Shown piece by piece: positions 45,781 through 54,459 of a stretch of DNA of 64,000 nt. The translations under genes and the position numbers were made by a program. Each line of letters opens with the position of its first letter. Within the stretch, counting starts at the first letter, position 1. Origin of the DNA: Nemertoderma westbladi (Eukaryota; Xenacoelomorpha; Nemertodermatida; Nemertodermatidae); assembly GCA_032718475.1 (NCBI GenBank), contig JAUCBJ010006913.1, positions 16,113 to 80,112 on the forward strand, written 5' to 3'. A model generated the notes under the pieces. That model had not been told where the DNA came from and ran no database searches. It saw only the letters and a list, made by a program, of their open reading frames with translations.

Positions 45781-46973
45781 TGTTCGCGCTTTCAGACCTA
45801 TGGCAGTTTAACCCACCAAATTAAGATGTCTTCTAGATATTAAATCGGTTTTTAGTCTATGACAAGTATTTGATTCACTACACTAGTCGAAACCAATCTG
45901 TGCGCGATCATTCACCCGCTGGATATTCCCGGGAGATTGGGTTCGACGGTTTAATTTTATTGCTATGTAAGCCTAATGTATTATTCGACTGACAGTATTA
46001 TATAATCTCTGACAATATTATTCACCTTCGGGAATATTAACAGTTCCTTTAGGACGTGGCGCTTTATCTATATAAACAGAGTTATGACTTAAACTACTCA
46101 CAACAATATGGCTCAATTATAATTCACATATATGGCGCATTCTTTAGGAATTGCTTCTTTAACAGACTCACTCATACACAATGCTGCACAATACTGCACA
46201 CTAATCTGCCAATCTTCACTGATTTTAGTCACATATAAAAGGAACACAGACTGACTCATGTAGGGTCTATCAAATAACATTATATTCAATTCAAACCACT
46301 TTAACATAAGTCACAATCGTTATTGGTAACCTTTCTCTCTTACCTTCGGTATATCAAGAATATTGGGTTTCGGGGTTATTTATCGTTATTCCAAATATAA
46401 TAATTCATCAACCATATTATGAAGAACTGACAGTAAATAGCAGTATAAAACAACAATGAAAACACTGATTGTTATGAGTTTGCAATGTTTCAGCAGTCAG
46501 TATGTATGATCAGTTAGCAGTTAAAGGATATATGTCTTTATAATTAAACCTACTAGTGTAAGACTAAAAACTGAAACACGGAGGTGCCAAAAGCCGGTTC
46601 TTAGGCTCTGGGCAAAAACATAACACTGAACTACTGAGTTTCTGTATATACCTCCAACACAGAGACAACAAACGCTCTGATTGGTCAACCTGAACAACGA
46701 GAGAACAAAGAAACAAAGAAACGTCGACGTGGCAATATCAGCTGCTAGCCGACGTCATGGTAGCGACACTGTTTTCAAGAGTATCGAGCTTTTACGTCAC
46801 GGAATTACGGATTATGTCCTCTAAAGTACAAATACAGAAGAAATAGCTTTTATGTCCGCTAAAACACCAGTACAGCAAGGACACGGCCTTTTTATGCCTG
46901 GTAAACCAACTACAGAGTATTTTACGGGAAAAATAAGGAAAAATAACCGGACAATTCAGCAAAAGCTTTTACA
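45781..46973 (-). repeat. 5' LTR of element A
   Basis: 1193 bp, TG...CA, same as 33657-34849 apart from one base. It is followed on the right by the target duplication TAGGC and then the 48-bp satellite. Confidence 0.93.
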
Positions 46974-48133
46974 TAGGCCTAGACCTACAGTGTGTGTCAA
47001 TATGTAAAATAGCACTTGGAGTAGGCCTAGAGATACAGTGTGTGCCAGTAAGTAAAATAGCACTTGGAGTAGGCCTAGACCTACAGTATGTATCAATATG
47101 TAAAATAGCACTTGGAGTAGGCCTAGACATACAGTGTGTGCCAATATGTAAAATAGCACTTGGAGTAGGCATAGACCTACAGTGTGTGTCAATATGTAAA
47201 ATAGCACTTGGAGTAGGCCTAGAGATACAGTGTGTGCCAGTAAGTAAAATAGCACTTGGAGTAGGCCTAGACCTACAGTGTGTGCCAATATGTAAAAAAG
47301 CACTTGGAGTAGGCCTAGACCTACAGTGTGTGTCAATATGTAAAATAGCACTTGGAGTAGGCCTAGAGATACAGTGTGTGCCAGTAAGTAAAATAGCACT
47401 TGGAGTAGGCCTAGACCTACAGTGTGTGTCAATATGTAAAATAGCACTTGGAGTAGGCCTAGAGATACAGTGTGTGCCAGTAAGTAAAATAGCACTTGGA
47501 GTAGGCCTAGACCTACAGTGTGTGTCAATATGTAAAATAGCACTGGGAGTAGGCCTAGATATACAGTGTATGCCAGTATGTAAAAAAGCACTTGGAGTAG
47601 GCCTAGACCTACAGTGTGTGTCAATATGTAAAATAGCACTTGGAGTAGGCCTAGAGATACAGTGTGTGCCAGTAAGTAAAATAGCACTTGGAGTAGGCCT
47701 AGACCTACAGTGTGTGTCAATATGTAAAATAGCACTTGGAGTAGGCCTAGAGATACAGTGTGTGCCAGTAAGTAAAATAGCACTTGGAGTAGGCCTAGAC
47801 CTACAGTGTGTGTCAATATGTAAAATAGCACTTGGAGTAGGCCTAGAGATACAGTGTGTGCCAGTAAGTAAAATAGCACTTGGAGTAGGCCTAGACCTAC
47901 AGTGTGTGTCAATATGTAAAATAGCACTTGGAGTAGGCCTAGAGATACAGTGTGTGCCAGTAAGTAAAATAGCACTTGGAGTAGGCCTAGACCTACAGTG
48001 TGTGTCAATATGTAAAATAGCACTTGGAGTAGGCCTAGAGATACAGTGTGTGCCAGTAAGTAAAATAGCACTTGGAGTAGGCCTAGACCTACAGTGTGTG
48101 TCAATATGTAAAAAAGCACTTGGAGTAGGCCTA
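46974..48133. repeat. 48-bp satellite, about 24 monomers with a two-monomer higher-order unit
   Basis: Monomers share CACTTGGAGTAGGCCTAGA. Two types alternate over most of the array: one with GACCTACAGTGTGTGTCAATATG and one with GAGATACAGTGTGTGCCAGTAAG, giving a 96-bp repeat. The array breaks off inside a monomer at 48133, directly against the Polinton end. Open frames on both strands are shadows of the 48-bp period. Confidence 0.96.
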
Positions 48134-48422
48134 AGTAGTATAGAAAACAACTAAATGAGCGCACCAACTATCCCAGGTTAAAATTGACTCCTTATAATGC
48201 ATGTGGAGCTACTTCAATATATATTAAGCAAATAATAGGTTCTCACACGCTGATCAAAGGTCATTGTAGATAAAAAAAAACTGTGAATGTATGAGTAGGC
48301 TTTGGTTTGGAAACTAAGGTATTGAAACCTCCGAGGTATTGAAAGTTAATTAAAGTAATTTTTATAATGACTTGCATTCTATATAGTTTACAATAATAAT
48401 ATAATATAATATTTAAATCATA

Positions 48423-49193
48423 TTAAATAGGTGTAAATTTCCAACCTAAGATTTTAAAAATTCTTTTGCAAATATCATTGTGAAACTCTTTAGCATTTTC
48501 TGTTTTTAATATAGTAAAATTTTCAATATTGCAGGGGTGTTCATGCCTACGTAGAAACTGAAACAATAAGTACTGTAAACTGAGAAAGTTCTTGCGTTGT
48601 ATATGCAGTGTATTATATACCACAATGAATCTATTGAAATCACATAAGAGTTTTGTTTCTAAATGACTAATATTGTCTATTTGATTATTAGTAATAACTT
48701 GATAGATAAAATTAGCATTCTTGTAATGTTTAGCATAATTTATTTCTTTTAAACATCTTGTGATATCTTTTCTTGTTATAGAAGAGTATCTATTTTCAGA
48801 ATCCTCAACCAATAGATTGTTCTCTTGAAATTTTTTTGTTATCTCTCTCAATAAATGATCTGGAATTCTACAAAATTGTAGTCCTTGATACTGTTTGATG
48901 CAAGATTTGAAATAAGCTTCTCTACTATATTTAAACTCTGTACTATGTTTATTATAATTATTATTATTATAAGAAGAATTTAAAAGTTCCATGAATTCTT
49001 TTATAACTCCACACTCAACACAGACTTTCCTATGATTAATGAATTCAAAATCTTTTCCATTACATGATTTACAACCTTCTTGTATTTTCTTTTTGAAATC
49101 TTGTTTAGGTTCATGCATATTAGATAAAAACGCCCATTGTTCCTTAGTAAATAAATTACATTTATTGGTTGCATCTTTGTTATAGCCATCCAT
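48423..49193 (-). CDS. VLTF3-like late transcription factor (zinc ribbon)
   Basis: 256 residues. A zinc ribbon C41-x2-C44 ... C58-x2-C61 (C-K-S-C and C-V-E-C-G) is followed by a helical domain with R-I-P-D-H-L-L and an R-K-D-I-T-R-C-L segment. This is the layout of the poxvirus VLTF3-like family found in large DNA viruses and some Polintons, where it acts with the transcription machinery on late genes. It is the last gene at the element's left end, on the same strand as the capsid genes. The factor would matter if the element uses its own promoters. The family call rests on the ribbon and context and was not tested by search. Confidence 0.62.
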   Translation of the reverse strand: MDGYNKDATNKCNLFTKEQWAFLSNMHEPKQDFKKKIQEGCKSCNGKDFEFINHRKVCVECGVIKEFMELLNSSYNNNNYNKHSTEFKYSREAYFKSCIKQYQGLQFCRIPDHLLREITKKFQENNLLVEDSENRYSSITRKDITRCLKEINYAKHYKNANFIYQVITNNQIDNISHLETKLLCDFNRFIVVYNTLHIQRKNFLSLQYLLFQFLRRHEHPCNIENFTILKTENAKEFHNDICKRIFKILGWKFTPI

Positions 49194-49232
49194 TAGTTTT
49201 AATTTAGTGGTTGATTCTTTAAATTAAAACTT

Positions 49233-49310
49233 TTATTCGCAGTAGAGTGGGGGAGCTGATGGAATATTGACTTCTTCATCTTTTTTGCCATCAAAGTTTG
49301 TTATTAACAT
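49233..49310 (-). CDS. 25-residue micro-ORF ending in overlapping PSAP and PPxY late-domain motifs
   Basis: It starts with ATG at 49308-49310 and stops with TAA at 49233-49235, between the VLTF3-like gene and the membrane-protein gene. The peptide is acidic and ends P-S-A-P-P-L-Y-C-E. PSAP is the P(T/S)AP late domain that binds TSG101, and PPLY is a PPxY motif that binds NEDD4-type ligases; here they overlap. Adenovirus minor proteins and retroviral Gags use such motifs. The same frame is open upstream into the end of the neighbouring gene, so the peptide might instead be the tail of a longer product made by frameshift or splicing (GTAATT lies at the neighbour's stop). A chance occurrence in 25 codons is possible. 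Confidence 0.4.
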   Translation of the reverse strand: MLITNFDGKKDEEVNIPSAPPLYCE

Positions 49311-49324
49311 GAAAAGACAACAAA

Positions 49325-49903
49325 TTACCTTATACTTTGGTTGTGTTCCTGTATAATGTTTTCGTAATGATTTTGAAGACGTTGTTCTTTTAAAAATTTT
49401 TTGTCTTTTTTTTCAATTTCTTTTATTTCTTTCGGCTTAACTCCATTAAGCCGCTTACTACTTTGTTCAAATTCATTTATCAACATTTGAAAAGCTTGAA
49501 GCTCTTCTAATGTAATCTCTTTATCATCCCTACATTTTAAGAAAAATATTTCCATTTTATTTAAATAAGTGTTTATATGATTACATTTTTCGCTAAAATA
49601 TCTTTTGCGCTTTTGAGTTAATCCCTCAACCAATAGGCTACCAAGTGCTGTATTAAATAATGTAACACCACTCAAAATTAGTGGAACAAAGGGGATGCTT
49701 AATGGACCAGTTGTTATTATAGTAGCCCCACTCAATAAGCAGGCAACTGAAATGATGATACATTTTATAGTAGTATTTGCAGTAGACCACTTTCTCTTAA
49801 TTTTTCTGTAATGAATTAATTTTTCATTGAGTTGTTTTTGTTTGTCTAGCATATAATTTATTTTATCATCTATTAATTTTGGATAAATGTTTTCACTCGT
49901 CAT
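49325..49903 (-). CDS. Membrane protein with two hydrophobic segments
   Basis: 192 residues. A charged N-terminus (~1-45, coil-like) is followed by two adjacent hydrophobic helices (~47-66 and ~70-95: C-I-I-I-S-V-A-C-L-L then P-L-S-I-P-F-V-P-L-I-L), and then a long charged, coiled C-terminus (K-E-I-E-K-K-D-K-K-F-L-K). The hairpin topology with cytoplasmic coils is reminiscent of SLATT-like or virion membrane proteins, but I do not recognise a family. It lies next to the pX-like gene with only 18 bp between the frames, so it is likely co-expressed with the virion genes. Confidence 0.55.
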   Translation of the reverse strand: MTSENIYPKLIDDKINYMLDKQKQLNEKLIHYRKIKRKWSTANTTIKCIIISVACLLSGATIITTGPLSIPFVPLILSGVTLFNTALGSLLVEGLTQKRKRYFSEKCNHINTYLNKMEIFFLKCRDDKEITLEELQAFQMLINEFEQSSKRLNGVKPKEIKEIEKKDKKFLKEQRLQNHYENIIQEHNQSIR

Positions 49904-49921
49904 ATTTTTATTATGTAAAGA

Positions 49922-50419
49922 TTATTTTTTCCATGGGTTCAAATTCAATCCGTTTCCTCTTGTAGGAGTAATTTCTATTGTTTCAGATATGTTTTTCAAG
50001 AATGTTTTAACTGCTTTTTTTGCTTCATTTTCCATATCTAAAGCTCTTACAAAGTTTTTTATATGTTCCTTTATACCATTTCCAGTGTATCCATCTTGAA
50101 CATTACTGTAACCTCTACCAAGTGACATTTCCATTTCTCGATTATGTCGTTTTTGCTCTGCTAATTCAGCATCTTGAGCATTCTTATCATGAACTGCCTT
50201 TACAATTCCTGCTGTACTTCCAGCAACTGCACCTGTTGCTGCAACCCCTCCTGCAATTAATGGTATTAATGCCAAGAGGGGGAGGATACCACCTTCTTTT
50301 TTGCACTCGTTTAAGATCTTGCGAGATATATAATATGGTTTTCCATTCACTTTTATTGTCTTGGGTTTATCATTCCGTATAATATCTTCAAATTTGTTTC
50401 TTAATGTTATGTCTTTCAT
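49922..50419 (-). CDS. pX/mu-like virion protein with membrane-active segment
   Basis: 165 residues. Residues ~43-76 (G-G-I-L-P-L-L-A-L-I-P-L-I-A-G-G then a Gly/Ala-rich helix) match the pattern of the adenovirus core protein X precursor, in which a Gly-Gly-led hydrophobic segment is followed by A-G-xx-G-I-V-K-A-V. A basic N-terminus and a charged C-terminal half surround it. In adenoviruses and adintoviruses such proteins are packed in the virion, bind DNA or membranes, and are processed by the viral protease encoded at 57196. The neighbour is the major capsid gene. Function is by analogy. Confidence 0.6.
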   Translation of the reverse strand: MKDITLRNKFEDIIRNDKPKTIKVNGKPYYISRKILNECKKEGGILPLLALIPLIAGGVAATGAVAGSTAGIVKAVHDKNAQDAELAEQKRHNREMEMSLGRGYSNVQDGYTGNGIKEHIKNFVRALDMENEAKKAVKTFLKNISETIEITPTRGNGLNLNPWKK

Positions 50420-50477
50420 GCTTTTTATAATAATAATATATTTTTTTTAGAATTTTTTTTTGGGGAATGAGTTTTCT

Positions 50478-51863
50478 TCATTCAATTCGTGTCATTCGAC
50501 CATTGATTAGTTTAATTACATGAGAAGTATCTTCCAAAATGAGACAGTATGCAGTTAATGGTTCTGCACTTGTCTTTTTAATATATAATTGTATATTTAT
50601 CCCATTTTTTACCAAATTCTCATCCTGGCTACTCAAATCGAAACAGTATATGGGGTATAGATTTCTGAAATCAATTGGATTCAGTTGTGGTTCTGAACCA
50701 AATATTTTACAAACTTCTTCATATGAGTTATAAGATTCAAAAATATTAAAATGTTCAGGATTCTGCTTCACAGGATCTAATGGATACCTCGTTTGATTCA
50801 ATCTAACTTGTAGATCAGTAAGTTGTATGTCATTTGCTACTCCTTCCCCAGCAATCTTGAAACTTGTATATAGGCTATTGTTTACATCAAATGCTTGATT
50901 CAAGCCCATTGGTTTAAATACAACAAATAGAAACCTAGGTGTATTATTGACATTTGATATATGCCAAATATATTCTTGTTGAATGATTGTATTAACAAAT
51001 GTATTTCTTTTCAAAAAATTAATTTTAATGTCTTTATTTGAGTTTAATCTTTTCAATATTTCTGTCTCTATTTCAAGAGATGGTTGGATATTAGGTATCC
51101 AAAATTCTATTTTAGTAAATTCAAGTTTTGCATTCTCCCCATGAACACCAAAAAATATACTTGTATCATTTGCCTTCCGTTTTAAACTTAATTTTATTGG
51201 AAGATTTACACTGATTTTATTATGATCAAGATATCCAAACAAAGGTGAAAGAGGCCATTTTATCCTAGAGCCATGACGATTAGCAACACCATTTTCATTA
51301 TTATAAAATTCTTTTCTTTTTAGATAACCAGTATTTAAATTATGTATATTTAATCTTGCAACTGATGATTGAACACCTTGTAACCGAATGTCATCATTTG
51401 CATTATTTGGTATAGGATTTATGTTAGCAACTGAATTTCCAGTTCCAGTATCAGGGATCCATCCTTCAATATTTGCATTAGCATAATCTCTACCTCTTAT
51501 CAAAAATTTCAAAATTGTATCAAATTCTCCAGGTTCATTTATAATTTCCAATTGTTGACTGCCAATTTCAAGTCTCATATCATCAAAAACTCGAGGGAAC
51601 CAATTATGTTCCAATGTAATATTTCCAGGGAATGCAATTCCTGCTTCATTTGAAAACTGAAATTCACAATAAATAAATGATTCGGGAAGATATAAGAAGT
51701 TAGCCTGGTTATTAACTTCAAAAGATATCACATTACCTCCTTGATTTAGATTATTAGCTGTACCAGTAGTTGGTGCAATTTTTATGAAATCTTGTTTTTT
51801 ACGATTGTAACTAACATAGTTTGGTTCATCCAATTGAAAGATTTTTTCATTTACTCTACTCAT
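50478..51863 (-). CDS. Major capsid protein (double jelly roll, hexon-like)
   Basis: 461 residues. I chose the ATG at 51861-51863 (M-S-R-V-N-E-K-I-F) rather than the in-frame ATG 51 bp upstream because the latter would overlap the end of the pVI-like gene. The sequence has the beta-rich pattern of Polinton/adintovirus capsid proteins: an N-terminal strand set, W-F-P-R-V-F-D-D-M-R-L-E-I-G, G-Y-L-K-R-K-E-F-Y, W-P-L-S-P-L-F-G-Y-L-D, and L-K-R-K-A-N-D near the second barrel. It would form the pseudo-hexameric capsomers of an icosahedral shell. The frame is complete. Confidence 0.85.
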   Translation of the reverse strand: MSRVNEKIFQLDEPNYVSYNRKKQDFIKIAPTTGTANNLNQGGNVISFEVNNQANFLYLPESFIYCEFQFSNEAGIAFPGNITLEHNWFPRVFDDMRLEIGSQQLEIINEPGEFDTILKFLIRGRDYANANIEGWIPDTGTGNSVANINPIPNNANDDIRLQGVQSSVARLNIHNLNTGYLKRKEFYNNENGVANRHGSRIKWPLSPLFGYLDHNKISVNLPIKLSLKRKANDTSIFFGVHGENAKLEFTKIEFWIPNIQPSLEIETEILKRLNSNKDIKINFLKRNTFVNTIIQQEYIWHISNVNNTPRFLFVVFKPMGLNQAFDVNNSLYTSFKIAGEGVANDIQLTDLQVRLNQTRYPLDPVKQNPEHFNIFESYNSYEEVCKIFGSEPQLNPIDFRNLYPIYCFDLSSQDENLVKNGINIQLYIKKTSAEPLTAYCLILEDTSHVIKLINGRMTRIE

Positions 51864-51888
51864 TTTTATTATAGATAAGAAAATATTA

Positions 51889-52290
51889 TTAAAATCTTTC
51901 AAATCCATCTCCATATTTATTGCGAGTAGGTATTTCTTTTATTTTGGTAATAATTTCTGGACTTAATCTGTTTTTTGCACTTTCCTGTTTTGTTTCTCTA
52001 AATTCATTAATACGTTGTATCTCTCGTAATTCATTGAATCGTTTGGCTGCCTTTACAGCATCAACAATTTTAGATGTAGCAATTGCAACTGCACCGGCTG
52101 ACTTTGCAACTTCTTTATTTTGCATAGCCAGTTTGGCCATTTTACCTACTCCAGAAATGATATCACCAATTCCATCACCAGATTTCTTCGGAAATTCGTT
52201 CTGAAACACATTGTGAAGCTCATTCCGATATCCACTTCCCCTAGTAGGTAAATTATACTTATGTTTTTCAAAATCATAAATTGTAGGCAT
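51889..52290 (-). CDS. Small pVI-like minor virion protein
   Basis: 133 residues. A Gly-rich start (S-G-D-G-I-G-D-I-I-S-G-V-G) leads into an amphipathic helix (~47-80) and a basic tail (R-F-N-E-L-R-E-I-Q-R). In Polintons and adintoviruses a gene at this place, next to the major capsid gene, resembles adenovirus protein VI, which disrupts endosomal membranes through an N-terminal amphipathic helix and bridges hexon to the core. I do not see an unambiguous adenain cleavage site. The family call is by position and composition. Confidence 0.5.
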   Translation of the reverse strand: MPTIYDFEKHKYNLPTRGSGYRNELHNVFQNEFPKKSGDGIGDIISGVGKMAKLAMQNKEVAKSAGAVAIATSKIVDAVKAAKRFNELREIQRINEFRETKQESAKNRLSPEIITKIKEIPTRNKYGDGFERF

Positions 52291-52313
52291 TTTATATATA
52301 ACTAAAAAAAAAT

Positions 52314-53474
52314 TTAAAAATCAGTATGTTGTAATTCATTTTCGTAAAATTTTCCATAGATTTCTTCACCTTCCAAATCTTCTAATTCATAAGTAGGGGG
52401 TGCAGAATTGTTTATTTTTCTTATGATGAAAATTTCTCTTGTCCATTTTGCTGTATAACCTTTTTCAAAATGTGATTTCCACTTGAATATTCTCACTCGC
52501 TCTCCAACTTTAAACTTTAATTTTTTCTTTTTCATGGTCAATTCATTATGAAAATTATTCTGATCCATAGTCTGTTTAATCAAATCAGGATCCTTACTTG
52601 CTTCAGTTGGTGTTATACCAATGGTTCTATGTATTTTGTTATTATATTTTTCAATAACTAATGGAAGTATCTTTAACCATTTTTGACTACCCTGTTCAGT
52701 AAATATTTTAAACATCATCTCTTTCAATGTTCTATTAAATCGTTCTATCACTACTGCCTTCCCATCATTGAATGTTGAATATAATTCAAAAGAGAGTGCT
52801 TTGACATGAGAATTATAAAACTCTTTCCCCTGATCAACCCATAATTTCTGAGGAGATCTTCCACTCTCTTTGAAAATTTTATCAAAAGCTTTAGATATAG
52901 TTTCACCTCTTTTATTCGTTAAAGGTATTGCCCAGGCATATTTGGTATACAAATCAATAATTGTCAGGATATAGTGGTACTTAAACTGTTTAGGCATTTC
53001 AACTAAATCTGCAGACCAAATATCATCTTTTGCATATACCTTTACTTTTAAAAGCTGCTTAGGTTTTCGAAATTGATGGTGGAGCTCATCAGATAATGAA
53101 CCCATACCAAATTTAATTTTTCCTTGTAAAATTTTAATAATAAATGAACGTTCAACTTTTTCCCTAATTGTTGGATTACTAATGTTTTTCAATTCTTTGA
53201 TCATTTGTTGGTCTGCTTTATGTCTTTCATGTATATCTGTATGGTCCCTATATATTATATCATGTTTCAGAGCAGCCTCATCCACTCTATTCTTTGGTTT
53301 AGTTATAGGTGAATCATCAGAATTTAAACGTAAATCTAGACGAGTATTTGGTCCTGTAAAACTATGTTGTGGTAGATGCTTTTCACCTGGATATTTCGAC
53401 CAAAAGAATCCAATTGGAATTTTCTCCAGTGTCTTTTGAATATCAATTTTTCCGCCATTGTATAATTGTTGCAT
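52314..53474 (-). CDS. Phospholipase A2-like domain fused to retroviral-type integrase
   Basis: 386 residues. The N-terminus (~30-95) has the parvovirus-type PLA2 layout: a Ca2+ loop F-T-G-P-N-T (39-44), then A-A-L-K-H-D-x-x-Y (68-75) with the His-Asp pair, and a later Asp (88). The integrase core follows: D156 (S-A-D-L-V-E-M), D214 (W-V-D-Q-G-K-E-F-Y-N) and E244 (V-I-E-R-F-N-R-T-L-K). D214 and E244 are separated by 29 residues, fewer than the usual 35. The C-terminus (~318-386) is SH3/chromo-like (V-G-E-R-V-R-I-F-K, W-T-R-E-I-F). PLA2 would breach membranes on entry and integrase would insert the genome; similar fusions occur in related transposon proteins, from memory. The promoter array at 53520 precedes it. 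Confidence 0.82.
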   Translation of the reverse strand: MQQLYNGGKIDIQKTLEKIPIGFFWSKYPGEKHLPQHSFTGPNTRLDLRLNSDDSPITKPKNRVDEAALKHDIIYRDHTDIHERHKADQQMIKELKNISNPTIREKVERSFIIKILQGKIKFGMGSLSDELHHQFRKPKQLLKVKVYAKDDIWSADLVEMPKQFKYHYILTIIDLYTKYAWAIPLTNKRGETISKAFDKIFKESGRSPQKLWVDQGKEFYNSHVKALSFELYSTFNDGKAVVIERFNRTLKEMMFKIFTEQGSQKWLKILPLVIEKYNNKIHRTIGITPTEASKDPDLIKQTMDQNNFHNELTMKKKKLKFKVGERVRIFKWKSHFEKGYTAKWTREIFIIRKINNSAPPTYELEDLEGEEIYGKFYENELQHTDF

Positions 53475-53519
53475 TTTTAATAAGGCAATATAATTATATT
53501 TATATGAGATATGGAATAT

Positions 53520-53693
53520 GGTGTTTTATATAAAAGTCTTGGTGTTTTATATAAAAGACTTGGTGTTTTATATAAAAGTCTTTGTGTTTTATATAAAAGT
53601 CTTGGTGTTTTATATAAAAGTCTTGGTGTTTTATATAAAAGTCTTGGTGTTTTATATAAAAGTCTTGGTGTTTTATATAAAAGTCTTGATGTT
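53520..53693 (-). promoter_or_regulatory. Eight 21-bp repeats each carrying a TATA palindrome
   Basis: Eight full units (GGTGTTTTATATAAAAGTCT...) plus a partial ninth. Each contains the 12-bp palindrome TTTTATATAAAA, a TATA box readable on both strands. The array fills the space between the penton gene's stop (53694) and 45 bp before the integrase gene's ATG (53474), so it is upstream of the integrase in the direction of transcription. It may act as a multi-copy promoter, or be a neutral minisatellite. Confidence 0.6.
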
Positions 53694-54452
53694 TTAGACT
53701 TGTTTTATATGCAGCTTGATAATAATTTCTTCTCCTTGGAAATCGTAAAGGTTACCATTTTCATCAACAACTTGCATATTTATTTCATTTAACAAGTTTT
53801 TTGTTATATTTAAATATTCTGGATTTGATGGATTTTCATTGATTTTATATCCAAAAGGAACAGTATATGTTGGTATACTGAACAGTATGTTTCCTAATTC
53901 AAACATATCACCCTTACTTATATATCCTCCATTTACAAAATCACACGTTATATTGATCATGGACCTACCTAAATTAATATTTGCATTGTGTTCTGCTAGA
54001 TTAGTTGGTTTGTTGTAAATTTTTGATTCAAATCTGAGTAAACTATAAAAAGATTTTGGATGTGTAAAATCAACTCTAACTCCTTCTTTTAATTTCATAA
54101 TAACTCGCCCTGTGGGCTTATCTGGTTCTAATTCTATATTTTCTTTAGCAGCTAAATTCCTACTGATTGCATTATTAATATCCTTTACTTCATAAGCACC
54201 TTGAGCTAAACTTAATAGACTCCACTTTCCATTGGTAAAGAATCGCAATTCATTATTCTTGGAATTTATGTTTATAATGTTATTATAAACACTAAAATAT
54301 TTCACTCCCACCTTATAGTTCTTATTAGGGTTTAGTTGAAGTGGTGTTTGAAATATTTTTCTGATTTTACTGTTAGTAGAGATGATATGGAATGTGTCTT
54401 CATATTTATTATTAAGCAAATCAATTAAATTTTCCATTACCTCTGTTGCCAT
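53694..54452 (-). CDS. Penton-type minor capsid protein (single jelly roll)
   Basis: 252 residues. A beta-rich protein matching the Polinton minor capsid pattern: F-Q-T-P-L-Q-L, Y-K-V-G-V-K-Y-F-S-V-Y-N, Y-E-V-K-D-I-N-N-A-I, F-T-H-P-K-S-F-Y-S-L-L-R-F and I-N-I-T-C-D near the C-terminal strands. Such proteins form the pentameric vertices. It begins with M-A-T-E-V-M-E-N-L, 7 bp downstream of the preceding gene's stop, so the two are tightly packed. Confidence 0.78.
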   Translation of the reverse strand: MATEVMENLIDLLNNKYEDTFHIISTNSKIRKIFQTPLQLNPNKNYKVGVKYFSVYNNIININSKNNELRFFTNGKWSLLSLAQGAYEVKDINNAISRNLAAKENIELEPDKPTGRVIMKLKEGVRVDFTHPKSFYSLLRFESKIYNKPTNLAEHNANINLGRSMINITCDFVNGGYISKGDMFELGNILFSIPTYTVPFGYKINENPSNPEYLNITKNLLNEINMQVVDENGNLYDFQGEEIIIKLHIKQV

Positions 54453-54459
54453 TTTTTAA

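Larger units (their letters stand above)
33657..46973 (-). mobile_element. BEL/Pao-like LTR retrotransposon A (13.3 kb, internally deleted)
   Basis: Two 1193-bp LTRs (33657-34849 and 45781-46973) begin TG and end CA, enclose 10.9 kb, and are flanked by the 5-bp duplication TAGGC (33652-33656 and 46974-46978). By eye they differ at one base (G 33981 / A 46105), so the insertion is recent. Coding is on the - strand: a coiled-coil ORF1, then gag-protease, then a decayed 3' region. Reverse transcriptase, RNase H and integrase are missing, so it would need a helper element. A G-rich stretch (GGGAGCGG on the - strand) adjoins the 3' LTR as a possible polypurine tract. I do not see a canonical TGG-starting primer-binding site next to the 5' LTR. 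Confidence 0.9.

Noticed and set aside
2539-48133. CRISPR-like arrays
   Set aside because: Repeats are contiguous with no unique spacers and the genome is eukaryotic.
46956-48167. Three overlapping ~390-codon frames on both strands
   Set aside because: All arise from the 48-bp period of the satellite.
53511-53792. A + strand frame with V-L-Y-K-S-L-G repeats
   Set aside because: It is the 21-bp TATA array plus antisense of the penton gene; no independent support.
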